From positions 248,001 to 312,000 of the forward strand of contig JAFOLH010000015.1 of NCBI GenBank assembly GCA_017419405.1: 64,000 bases of DNA, given 5' to 3'. The notes below the pieces were generated by a model, which searched no databases, was not told the DNA's origin, and saw nothing but the letters and a program-made list of their open reading frames with translations. This document shows positions 43,165 to 51,720 of the stretch, in pieces. Every line of letters begins with the position of its first letter. Within the stretch, counting starts at the first letter, position 1. A program made the translations under genes and the position numbers. This DNA is from Renibacterium sp. (GTDB taxonomy: Bacteria > Actinomycetota > Actinomycetes > Actinomycetales > Micrococcaceae).

Positions 43165-45909
43165 ATGAAATTTTCACCATCTGCGCTTCTGCGATCGGCC
43201 GCAACGATTGCTTGTGCAGCGCTAGTGCTCGGCGGCTTGCCGGCATTCCCGGCCCAGGCGGTTCCCGAGCCGGGAAACTGGGGAGCCAATGGCAGCGTCG
43301 TGACGCCGTCCGCGGCCACCGCACGTTGGGACAACAAAGACAACCCGGCCACGAGCCAAGTCCCTCGGGATGAAACCCAGGCTCTGGGCCACACCGCAGG
43401 CAAAACCTATGCCGACATTCCGCCCTTGATCCAAAACCGGTACCGGACGACTTTCGGCGCGGACAACGGCCAGGGCGGGCTGCAGATGACCGTGTCGCAG
43501 ACCACCGGCCTGGTCAACCAAGCGATCAAAGTGAGTTTCTCCGGGGGGCCGAAGAACGCCGTGATCGGCGGAAACCAGTTCAAATACGTCCAAGTCTTCC
43601 AATGTTGGGGAGCTATCGGGGCCGACGGCAAACCCGATCCGCAAGCCACCGCTCCGGATCCGAGCACCTGCCAGATCGGGGCCAACTCCAACCCGACCGA
43701 TTTCATGACCCAAGGCAGCCGGGGCCTGTTCGGGGATCCGCTGCTCAAGGGCGGCGATCGAGAGACTGCCGCGAATGCCCCGCTCGTCGGCATCGACGGC
43801 GCGACGTCGCCAGTTGACGTGGCAAGCAACAAATTCTTCAACCAGACCACGACCAATGAGATCAACGCACTGCCTTTCGACGGCGAAGGCAAAGCCCAAA
43901 CCGTTTTCGAGGCGCAGACCGGCGCCGAGGCCAATTTCATGGGTTGCGGGGCGGCCAAAGACCGTCCCAGCACTCCGTCCTGCTGGCTCGTGGCCATCCC
44001 CAAGACACCGGACATCGACCAGTTCAGTTATCCCTATGCCTACCGTTCCACCTTCGCACCGTCGGTCTGGGCGCAGCGGATGCAAATGAAACTCGAATTC
44101 CGGGATGCTCCGGCGTACTGCTCAGGCAGCGCCGCCCGGACGCTCTCCGCTGGTTCGGAATTGCTCGCCTCGGCGATGTCGTCCTGGATCCCGGCGATGT
44201 GCTCGAACATCAAACTGGCCACCGGATTCTCTTCGCTCTCCGATGCCCAGGCCCGCCGCCAGCAGGCAGACAATGCGCAGCCGATGATCTTCACCACCGA
44301 ACCTTCGGCCGGAGCGCTGCACGCCCCGGCGACCTTGGCCGGCGTCGTGATCAGTTTCAACATCGGCATGCTGGACCAGACCGCCGGATACCTGGGGCCG
44401 GTGCCGCAGTTGAAACTGAATGCCCGCCTGGTCGCGAAACTGCTCACGCAGTCGTACCAAGCCGGCATGGGATTGGACGCCAACTCCGACGGCGGCAAGG
44501 TCTTCGCCGCCAAGGTGCCCTGGGCCAAAGACTTCTTGCCGTCCATCATCACGGACCCGGAATTCGTCAAACTCAACCCGGGGCTCTCGAAATTCATCAA
44601 TAAAGGTTCCTTCACCGGCGGCAACATCCAACTTGAAGCGCTCAAATCGGATGCCGCAGACCGGCTCTGGAAATGGATCGCTGCGGACCCAGCCGGTTCC
44701 GGTTTTTTGAACGGATGCCCGGATGAGAGCGGCAACGTGGTGAATCCGTTCTACTCCACCCGCAGCTACCAGGGCTGCCAAGCCCAAGCGGGGGAACTCG
44801 AAGCCGTCGCGAAAGCCCGGCGGCAAGCAACCGCTACCCCGCCCACCTATGCCAACCTTCCACTCGGCTACCCGACGGACGGCACCAGCTACCCGCTCCC
44901 CGGCTGGTATGAATCCATCCCGATCATCCGAACCGGCGATGGTCCGGTTCTGGATCCCCAAGGGAATACCCAGGTCGACCCCAATAAGCTCCCGTTGACC
45001 ATGCCAGACGTCTACCCGCGCCAGGATTCCATGCAGGCCACCGGGAAAAATGCCTTCCGGGCGATCACGCCGAGCAATCAGACGTGGTGCGGCAAAAAAG
45101 AGGCCTGCGTGCAGCCGGACTTCCCCGGAGTCGGAAAATGGACCTCGAGCACCAAGACGCCGGCGGACCTGGCCTCGCGGTTCTCCCTCGCAGTCACCGA
45201 TACTGCTACTGCCGCGCAGTACCAGCTGCCTACCGCGCTGCTCTGCGATTCAAGCGGCAACGCCTGCGTCGGCGCGGACAGTACGAGTTTGACCAAGGAA
45301 GCCTCGCGGTCAACTGCCGTCGGACCGGACGGCGTCTTTCCCCCGGCTCCCGGGCCGGATTATGCCGGCGGTGCTTATCCCTTGACGCTTCCGGTGTACG
45401 CAGCGGTGCGGACCGAGGGAATCCTGCCGGAACAAGCAAAGCCTTTCGCCCAGCTGATCCAGTTCATCACCGGCACTGGCCAGATCCCCGGTACCGCTTC
45501 CGGCCAGTTGCCGCCGGGGTATGCGCCGCTGACCCCGGCGATGACCGCCCAAGCGGCGGCCGTGGTCAAAGCGCTCAATGAGATCAAGGCGAAGCCAGCC
45601 CCGCAGGCGGAGAATCCGGCCGCCCAGCCGGGGATCGTCCCAGCGCCGGCAGCCGATTCGCCCAACGACCAATCCCCTCCCGAGCTGCTGAAGCCCGATG
45701 GGGCAAATGCGCCGGCTGCGGAATCGGCAGCCAAGCGGACCAAACCCGCCGATGCCCCGGAAATCAGCAGCGCCTCAGGGACTACCGACGCCATGTCCAG
45801 CATCATCGGCCAATTCACGCTGTTGATCTTGCTCGGCCTCGGCCTGCTCGCCGCTCTGGCAGCTCCAATTCTGCGTCGGATCGGCAAAAAGACCGGGGCC
45901 GGTTCATGA
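43165..45909 (+). CDS. Large membrane-anchored PstS-type binding protein
   Basis: At 914 residues this is about three times a normal PstS. It has a signal peptide cut near AQA-V33. The body holds Cys-rich pairs (FQCWGAIG, FMGCGAAKD, SCWLVAIPK) and a C-terminal stretch resembling phosphate-binding proteins (AVRTEGILPEQAKPFAQLIQ, YAPLTPAMTAQAAAVVKAL). A Pro/Ala linker (about 810-860), a membrane helix (about 884-904) and the tail RRIGKKTGAGS follow. The final ATGA overlaps the permease gene, so it is coupled to pstC. It is the only Pst-like protein of this shape here, and the fold assignment of the first 500 residues is tentative. Confidence 0.8.
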   Translation: MKFSPSALLRSAATIACAALVLGGLPAFPAQAVPEPGNWGANGSVVTPSAATARWDNKDNPATSQVPRDETQALGHTAGKTYADIPPLIQNRYRTTFGADNGQGGLQMTVSQTTGLVNQAIKVSFSGGPKNAVIGGNQFKYVQVFQCWGAIGADGKPDPQATAPDPSTCQIGANSNPTDFMTQGSRGLFGDPLLKGGDRETAANAPLVGIDGATSPVDVASNKFFNQTTTNEINALPFDGEGKAQTVFEAQTGAEANFMGCGAAKDRPSTPSCWLVAIPKTPDIDQFSYPYAYRSTFAPSVWAQRMQMKLEFRDAPAYCSGSAARTLSAGSELLASAMSSWIPAMCSNIKLATGFSSLSDAQARRQQADNAQPMIFTTEPSAGALHAPATLAGVVISFNIGMLDQTAGYLGPVPQLKLNARLVAKLLTQSYQAGMGLDANSDGGKVFAAKVPWAKDFLPSIITDPEFVKLNPGLSKFINKGSFTGGNIQLEALKSDAADRLWKWIAADPAGSGFLNGCPDESGNVVNPFYSTRSYQGCQAQAGELEAVAKARRQATATPPTYANLPLGYPTDGTSYPLPGWYESIPIIRTGDGPVLDPQGNTQVDPNKLPLTMPDVYPRQDSMQATGKNAFRAITPSNQTWCGKKEACVQPDFPGVGKWTSSTKTPADLASRFSLAVTDTATAAQYQLPTALLCDSSGNACVGADSTSLTKEASRSTAVGPDGVFPPAPGPDYAGGAYPLTLPVYAAVRTEGILPEQAKPFAQLIQFITGTGQIPGTASGQLPPGYAPLTPAMTAQAAAVVKALNEIKAKPAPQAENPAAQPGIVPAPAADSPNDQSPPELLKPDGANAPAAESAAKRTKPADAPEISSASGTTDAMSSIIGQFTLLILLGLGLLAALAAPILRRIGKKTGAGS

Positions 45910-46925
45910 CAGTCATCGATCAGGCACCCGCAGCCGACGCCGAAGCGGCCACGCCGCGCGCCATCCGGCAGCGCCCGGAACGGGCCGATCACGTTTTCCG
46001 CAGCCTGACCCGCGGCGGCGGAATCATCGTGCTCACGGTGATGATCCTGGTGGGCCTGTTTCTGACGGTCAACGCAGTCCAGGCGATCTCCGCACGGGGA
46101 TTGGTCGAGTTCATCACCACACAGGACTGGGCACCGGAATCGAACAACTTCGGAATCGCGGCGGTGCTGAGCGGCACGGTGATGATCGCCATCGTCGCCC
46201 TGACCCTGTCGTTGCCATTGTCCTTGGGCACCGCGCTTTTCATCACCGAGATCGCCCCGCCGCGGATCCGCGGCATCCTCACCTCGGTCATCGATCTGAT
46301 GGCGGCCGTGCCTTCGGTGGTGTTCGGGCTCTGGGGGCTGGCTTTCCTGCAGGTGAACATCGTGCAGTTCAGCCAGTGGCTCTCCACCTGGTTCGGCTGG
46401 ATCCCGATCTTCCGCGTGGACGGCGCCGACCCGGCAAATCCTTTGCCCAATGACGCGTTGTACACCTCGTCCACGTTCATTGCCGGGCTGGTCGTCGGCC
46501 TGATGATCGTGCCGATCCAGACTTCGATCATGACCGAGTCGTTTTCCCGGGCCCCGATCGGCGAGCGCGAAGGCGCCTTTGCACTGGGCGCCACCCGTTG
46601 GGGCATGATCCGCTCTGTGGTGCTCCCGTTCGGCCGCGGCGGGATCATCGGCGGAACCATGCTGGGACTCGGCCGCGCGCTCGGCGAGACCATCGCGATC
46701 TACTTGATCATCTCGCCCATCTTCACGATCAACTTCCACATTCTGCAGAACGGTTCCAACTCAGTTGCCGCACTCATTGCCCTCCGCTATTCGGAATCGA
46801 ACGAGTTCACCATGTCCGCGTTGATGGCTGCCGGGCTGTCCCTGTTCCTGCTCACGATGGCGGTCAATTTCACCGCTTCGGCCATTATTTCCCGCTCCCG
46901 CTCCGGCGCGGACAGCGAGGGCTGA
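45906..46925 (+). CDS. pstC: Phosphate ABC transporter permease PstC
   Basis: The 339-residue inner-membrane permease has a hydrophilic N-terminus, about six helices and the family segments TTQDWAPESNNFGIAAVLSG, SLPLSLGTALFITEIAP and DLMAAVPSVVFGLWGL. The EAA loop is REGAFALGATRWGMIRSVVL. It starts inside the stop of the large binding protein gene (ATGA). An adjoining pstA and a downstream pstB complete the transporter, so the phosphate assignment is strong at family level. Confidence 0.93.
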   Translation: MTVIDQAPAADAEAATPRAIRQRPERADHVFRSLTRGGGIIVLTVMILVGLFLTVNAVQAISARGLVEFITTQDWAPESNNFGIAAVLSGTVMIAIVALTLSLPLSLGTALFITEIAPPRIRGILTSVIDLMAAVPSVVFGLWGLAFLQVNIVQFSQWLSTWFGWIPIFRVDGADPANPLPNDALYTSSTFIAGLVVGLMIVPIQTSIMTESFSRAPIGEREGAFALGATRWGMIRSVVLPFGRGGIIGGTMLGLGRALGETIAIYLIISPIFTINFHILQNGSNSVAALIALRYSESNEFTMSALMAAGLSLFLLTMAVNFTASAIISRSRSGADSEG

Positions 46926-46932
46926 GGACAGT

Positions 46933-48219
46933 ATGGACACCATGACCAGGCGGCGGGATTCCCGTGCCGCCGAACCAAAGACCTTCCTCCCCCGGGAGCT
47001 GATGCCGGCCGAAGCCGTCGCCGAACCGCGGGTCCGGGTAGGCATCTCGCTGCACGAAGTGCTCACCGCTGTCGGGTCGTTGCTCGCAGGTTGCGCGATG
47101 GGGCTGCTGTTGAGTCTGGGACTGGGCTTGATCCCGCTCGGCTGGGCGCCGATCGTTTCCTTCATCTGGTTCTTGATGTTTTACACCTGCCTGGTTTTCC
47201 TCAGCGACCGGGGTCCGGCGGTCCGGGATCGGTTTTGGAGCGTGATCCTCTGGTCCGCTGGGGCGATCGTGGTCGGTTGCCTGATTCTGGTCATCGGCTT
47301 CACCGCGACCCGTGGCTGGGACGTCTTCCGCTACGGGAACTTCTTCGTCCAGGACATGAGCCTCACCGGCCCGCTGGCCGGCCTCGACAGCGGCGGCATC
47401 CTGCACGCTCTGGTCGCGACGCTGGAGCAGATCAGCATCGCGCTGCTGCTCTCCGTACCGCTGGGGTTGACCACCGCGATTTTCCTGAACGAAGTGGGCG
47501 GCAAGTTCGCCAAGTTCGTCCGCACCATCGTCGAGGCGATGACCGCGCTGCCTTCGGTGGTCGCCGGCCTTTTCATCTACGCGGCGATCGTGGTCGGGGT
47601 GACCCGGCAGTTCAACGGCTTTGCAGCCTCCTTGGCGATTACCGTCCTAATGCTGCCGATCATCATCCGCTCCTCCGACGTCGTACTTCGCCTGGTCCCC
47701 GGAAATCTCCGCGAAGCTGGTCTGGCACTCGGCGCCGGGCAGTGGCGCGTGGTGCTGCACGTGGTTTTGCCGACGGTCCGGTCCGGTCTGACCACCGCGA
47801 TCATTCTCGGCACCGCGCACGGCATCGGCGAAACCGCCCCGGTGCTGCTGACCTCGGGCGTCACCAACAACTTGAACTTCGACCCGTTCAACGGTCCGCA
47901 GACCTCGCTCCCCTTGGCAGCTTTGGAATTCGTCAAATCGCCGCAGCCGAACATGATCGCCCGAGGTTTCGCGACCGCGGCCTTCTTGCTTTTCGTGGTG
48001 CTGGCGATGTTCATCACGGCGCGCATCCTCGGCGGCAAAGAAGCGGGGAAGTTGAGCAGCCGGCAGCGCCGGCAACGGGCCACCCAGTCCCGGTTGACCT
48101 TGATGCGCATCAACCGGTCGAATGCCGAACGCAACGTCTATTCGCGGGACGCCGCCCTGCGGTCCGAGCCCGATGGCCCAACCGGGCCAGAAGACCAATC
48201 CAGGAAAGTACCGCAATGA
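46933..48219 (+). CDS. pstA: Phosphate ABC transporter permease PstA with N-terminal extension
   Basis: The 428-residue permease is longer than the usual 280-310. About 130 N-terminal residues add two or three hydrophobic helices (LLAGCAMGLLLSLGLGLI, IVSFIWFLMFYTCLVFL). The core has LSVPLGLTTAIFLNEVGGKF, TALPSVVAGLFIYAA, the EAA loop LREAGLALGAGQWRVVLHVV and GIGETAPVLLTSG. A basic tail ends DQSRKVPQ. GAGGA precedes the ATG by 5 bases, and the gene overlaps the next by ATGA. PstC and PstA are thus both encoded between two binding-protein genes. Confidence 0.92.
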   Translation: MDTMTRRRDSRAAEPKTFLPRELMPAEAVAEPRVRVGISLHEVLTAVGSLLAGCAMGLLLSLGLGLIPLGWAPIVSFIWFLMFYTCLVFLSDRGPAVRDRFWSVILWSAGAIVVGCLILVIGFTATRGWDVFRYGNFFVQDMSLTGPLAGLDSGGILHALVATLEQISIALLLSVPLGLTTAIFLNEVGGKFAKFVRTIVEAMTALPSVVAGLFIYAAIVVGVTRQFNGFAASLAITVLMLPIIIRSSDVVLRLVPGNLREAGLALGAGQWRVVLHVVLPTVRSGLTTAIILGTAHGIGETAPVLLTSGVTNNLNFDPFNGPQTSLPLAALEFVKSPQPNMIARGFATAAFLLFVVLAMFITARILGGKEAGKLSSRQRRQRATQSRLTLMRINRSNAERNVYSRDAALRSEPDGPTGPEDQSRKVPQ

Positions 48220-49895
48220 AATTCAGTCGTATTGCCCGTCCGCTCGCCGTGCTCCTCGCTGCGTTCTTCGCAGTCTCTTTGATCGCACCTCCGGCGAACG
48301 CGCTGGACCGGATCTCCGGCAATGGCTCGTCCTGGGCCGGGAATGCCATCAACCAATGGGTGACCGATGTCAAAGCACAGGGCCAGACGGTCGACTACAC
48401 TCCGGACGGTTCCTCCTCCGGCCGGAAGAATTTCGCCACCGGACTCAGCGACTTCGCGATCTCGGAAATCCCGTTCAAAGGCGACACCGCCGACAAACAG
48501 GACACCAACTTCCCGAATTTCGCCTACTCGATGCTCCCGGTCGTCGCTGGCGGGACGTCGTTCATGTACAACCTCCAGGTAGGCGGAAAGCGGTTGCAGA
48601 ACCTCCGACTGTCCCAGGACACCTTGGCTGCCATCTTCAGCGGCGACATCACGCAGTGGAATGACAAGGCCATCGCGGCCACGAACCCCGGCGTGGCCCT
48701 CCCCGCGCAACGGATCACCGTAGTCGTCCGGTCCGACGGCTCGGGGGCCACCGCGCAGTTCACGCTCTGGATGCTCCGCAAGTTCCCACAGCGCTACGCC
48801 TCGCTCTGCGCCAAAGCCAAATGCGACCCCAGCGCAGCCACCAGCTACTTCCCGTACCAGAACATCAGCAACTTCACGGCCCAGTCAGGCTCGAACGGCG
48901 TGACGACCTACACCACGAACACGCCCTTCACGATCAACTACGACGAGTTCTCCTACGCCAAAGGCGTGGGTTTCCCGGTAGCCCAGATCCAGAATGCCGC
49001 TGGCTTCTACACGATCCCCACGGATTCGGCCGTGGCGGTGGCTTTGACCCAGGCCCAGATCAACAAGGACAAGAATTCGCTCAACTACCTCAGCCAGGAC
49101 CTCTCGAAGGTCTATGGTCACGGCGATCCGCGAACCTATCCGATTTCCGCGTACTCCTACATGATCGCCCCGGCCCAGCTGCAGGGGAATTTCAGCAACA
49201 ACAAGGGCGCAGCGTTGGCGAACTTCGCCGCGTATTCATTGTGCGAAGGCCAACGGACCATGGGGAGCTTGGGCTACTCGCCGCTGCCGATGAACTTGGT
49301 GCTCGATGCCATGGACCAGGTCCGGAAGATCCCTGGTATCGACGCCGGCACTCTGGCGAAGCTCGAAGCGACGACCAAGAGCGTATCCACCAGCGCCGGC
49401 AACCCCTGCAACAACCCGACCTTCAAGCCCGGCGACGATCCCCAGGTAAACCAACTGGTGCGCACGGCGCCGTTCCCGGAAGGCTGCGATGCCAAATGCC
49501 AGGCTCCGTGGTCGAAAGTCAATGCAGCGGTGAACGGCGGTGGCGCCGGCGGGCCGGCGCCAGCCGGGCCCGGCGCCGGAGACAAGCCGGCCGCCGGCGG
49601 AACCGGTGCGGCGGCTACCGATGCCAAGCCCGATGATGCCGCAGCGGCGCAGACCGATGCCACCGAATGCGATCCGGAAACCGGACTCTGCGCTACCGGG
49701 GGCCAGAAGGCTGGAACGGGCGCCGGACAAGCCGCCGTGGCGAATCCGATCGTGCTGGCCGGAACCAACGGCTGGGGGTCCAAAGAAACCATGTTGGTAG
49801 TCGCCTGCGTCTTTGCCGTCGCCTTTTTGCTGGTCCCGCCATTGATCTTCCGGATGACTTCTAGCCCGCGAACCCGCCGTCGAAACGGGCAATGA
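48216..49895 (+). CDS. pstS: Membrane-anchored PstS phosphate-binding protein
   Basis: The 559-residue protein starts at ATG 48216 inside the pstA stop. A signal peptide is cut near ANA-L30. The phosphate-binding loops are recognisable: ISGNGSSWAGNAINQWV, YTPDGSSSGRKNF, VRSDGSGATAQFTLWM. YMIAPAQLQGNFSNNKGAAL is close to the usual hinge. In place of a lipobox it has a Gly/Ala/Pro linker (about 435-520), a membrane helix (about 527-546) and the basic tail TSSPRTRRRNGQ. Just before the helix is LAGTNG, close to but not identical with the LAXTG sorting motif. Confidence 0.9.
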   Translation: MKFSRIARPLAVLLAAFFAVSLIAPPANALDRISGNGSSWAGNAINQWVTDVKAQGQTVDYTPDGSSSGRKNFATGLSDFAISEIPFKGDTADKQDTNFPNFAYSMLPVVAGGTSFMYNLQVGGKRLQNLRLSQDTLAAIFSGDITQWNDKAIAATNPGVALPAQRITVVVRSDGSGATAQFTLWMLRKFPQRYASLCAKAKCDPSAATSYFPYQNISNFTAQSGSNGVTTYTTNTPFTINYDEFSYAKGVGFPVAQIQNAAGFYTIPTDSAVAVALTQAQINKDKNSLNYLSQDLSKVYGHGDPRTYPISAYSYMIAPAQLQGNFSNNKGAALANFAAYSLCEGQRTMGSLGYSPLPMNLVLDAMDQVRKIPGIDAGTLAKLEATTKSVSTSAGNPCNNPTFKPGDDPQVNQLVRTAPFPEGCDAKCQAPWSKVNAAVNGGGAGGPAPAGPGAGDKPAAGGTGAAATDAKPDDAAAAQTDATECDPETGLCATGGQKAGTGAGQAAVANPIVLAGTNGWGSKETMLVVACVFAVAFLLVPPLIFRMTSSPRTRRRNGQ

Positions 49896-50842
49896 TGACC
49901 CTTCTCGTCGAAAATCAGAGCACCGAAACGCTCGCCGAACCAAAAGTCGCGCCCGCCCCGGCCCCGGTGCCGGAGGCCGTGGAAGCGCCCAAACGCTGGA
50001 TCTGGGACGTCGGAATCATCCTGCAGATGTTCGCGGTTCTGGTCATCGGGCTGCTGCTGAACCTGGTCTTCGTGTCGCAGCTGCAGTATTCGACCTCCCA
50101 ATCCGCCTTGCGGCAGGATTTGCGCTTGCAGCTGGCGCAGGGATCGGCGCCGATCGGGCAGAACACCATCGACGGAACGCTGACCCCGTTGGGAACTCCC
50201 ATCGCCTTGCTGGAGATCCCGCAGTTGAAGAAATCCGAGGTCATCGTCGAGGGAACCACGTCCGCGCAGACTGCGGTGGGCGTCGGCCACCGCAGGGATT
50301 CCTCGTTCCCCGGCCAGGCCGGCACCGCAATCCTGATGGCGCGCTCCGGCGCGTACGGTGGTGTCTTTTCGGCGATCGGCACCTTGAAGCCGGGGGCCCG
50401 CTTCGCCGTCACCACCGGGCAAGGGACCTTCACTTACCAAGTCATCGGCAGCCGACGCGCGGGCGATCCGATGCCGCCAACGCCTAAGCCGACCGAGGGG
50501 CGGTTGACCTTGACCACGGCCGCAGGAGTTCCGTTCATGCCCCAGGACGTCCTGCGCGTCGACGCGCGCCTGGTCTCGGAAGTGGCGCCTACCCCGCCCA
50601 GGGTCTTTGCCGCCGGGGAGAAGAAACTCCCGGAATCCGAGCAGACGATGGGTCAGGACTTCTCCGGCATGCTGGGCATCATCATCTTGTTCCAACTTCT
50701 CACCGCAGCGGTCATCGCGGCCATCTGGTGTTGGAAACGATGGGGCAAATGGCATACCTGGATTGCTCTGGCCCCCATCCTTTTGACCATTTCGATTCTT
50801 CTCGGGAATCAAATCAACATGATCCTTCCCAACCTTTTGTGA
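49892..50842 (+). CDS. Catalytically inactive sortase-fold membrane protein
   Basis: The 316-residue protein has a TM helix (about 37-62), a sortase beta-barrel region (about 90-230) and two C-terminal helices (about 262-284 and 291-312). The sortase pattern is clear: LLEIPQL, AVGVGHRRDSSFPGQAGTAI, GGVFSAIGTLKPG, FTYQVIG, GRLTLTTA and LRVDARL. Where the catalytic His of the usual AGHR motif should be there is Arg151 (MARS), and the catalytic Cys of LTTC is Ala210 (LTTA). The Arg (R222) remains. It is probably a pseudo-sortase scaffold. ATGA couples it to pstS, and pstB follows 7 bases later. Confidence 0.82.
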   Translation: MMTLLVENQSTETLAEPKVAPAPAPVPEAVEAPKRWIWDVGIILQMFAVLVIGLLLNLVFVSQLQYSTSQSALRQDLRLQLAQGSAPIGQNTIDGTLTPLGTPIALLEIPQLKKSEVIVEGTTSAQTAVGVGHRRDSSFPGQAGTAILMARSGAYGGVFSAIGTLKPGARFAVTTGQGTFTYQVIGSRRAGDPMPPTPKPTEGRLTLTTAAGVPFMPQDVLRVDARLVSEVAPTPPRVFAAGEKKLPESEQTMGQDFSGMLGIIILFQLLTAAVIAAIWCWKRWGKWHTWIALAPILLTISILLGNQINMILPNLL

Positions 50843-50849
50843 GGCCCCG

Positions 50850-51716
50850 ATGAGCACAGATTCCCTTTTCACCGAAACCATTCCGCAGCTGAGCCTGGAT
50901 GAAGCACCGCCCCAGCTGCCCGAGCTGTTCGGCCCCGAGGTCGCCTCCGAACTGGATGCCCGCAACATCAGCGCCTGGTTCGGCGACCACAAGGTCTTGG
51001 ACCGGGTCTCGCTGACCATGCACGCGGGGCAGGTCACCGCGTTGATCGGCCCTTCGGGCTGCGGGAAATCGACCTTCCTGCGGATCCTGAACCGGATGCA
51101 CGAGATGATCCCCTCCGCATCCCTGGCCGGCGAGGTGCTGCTCAACGGCACCGACATCTACGATCCCGGCCAGAAGATCACCGCGGCGCGGCGCAACATC
51201 GGCATGGTGTTCCAGAAGGCCAACCCGTTCCCGGCGATGTCCATCTACGAAAACACCATCGCCGGTCTGAAACTCTGCGGCATCCGCGCCAATCGGGCGC
51301 AGAAGGACTTCCTGGTCGAGGACTCGCTGCGCAAGGCCTCGCTCTGGGAAGAAGTCAAAGACCGTCTGGAACAGCCCGGCGGCGGCCTCTCCGGCGGTCA
51401 GCAGCAGCGTTTGTGCATCGCCCGCTCGCTGGCGATCAGCCCGCAGGTGCTGCTCATGGACGAACCCTGCTCCGCCCTGGACCCGACTTCCACCCGCCGC
51501 GTCGAGGAGACCATCGAATCCTTGCGCGGCCAGGTGACCATCGTGATCGTGACGCACAATATGCAGCAGGCTGCGCGGGTCTCCGACACCTGTGCGTTCT
51601 TCCTCGCCTCGCAGAACACCCCGGGCGTGATCGTGGAGCACGGCGAAACCCACGCGATGTTCAACTCGCCGCAGGACCAGCGCACCAACGACTACGTCAA
51701 CGGCCGCTTCGGCTGA
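50850..51716 (+). CDS. pstB: Phosphate ABC transporter ATP-binding protein PstB
   Basis: The 288-residue ATPase has Walker A GPSGCGKST (about 67-75), a Q-loop (FQKANPFP), the PstB-type ENTIAGLKL segment, the signature [17 protein letters not shown], Walker B VLLMDEPCSALDP and the switch IVTHNMQQA. The FQKANPFPAMSIYEN segment is diagnostic of PstB. It has a 40-residue acidic N-terminal extension. GAGG precedes the ATG by 5 bases. A lytic transglycosylase starts 4 bases after its stop. Confidence 0.95.
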   Translation: MSTDSLFTETIPQLSLDEAPPQLPELFGPEVASELDARNISAWFGDHKVLDRVSLTMHAGQVTALIGPSGCGKSTFLRILNRMHEMIPSASLAGEVLLNGTDIYDPGQKITAARRNIGMVFQKANPFPAMSIYENTIAGLKLCGIRANRAQKDFLVEDSLRKASLWEEVKDRLEQPGGGLSGGQQQRLCIARSLAISPQVLLMDEPCSALDPTSTRRVEETIESLRGQVTIVIVTHNMQQAARVSDTCAFFLASQNTPGVIVEHGETHAMFNSPQDQRTNDYVNGRFG

Positions 51717-51720
51717 TCCG

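Noticed and set aside
47091-48215. N-terminal extension of pstS
   Set aside because: The frame runs through pstA out of register. The signal peptide and ATGA overlap fix the start at 48216.
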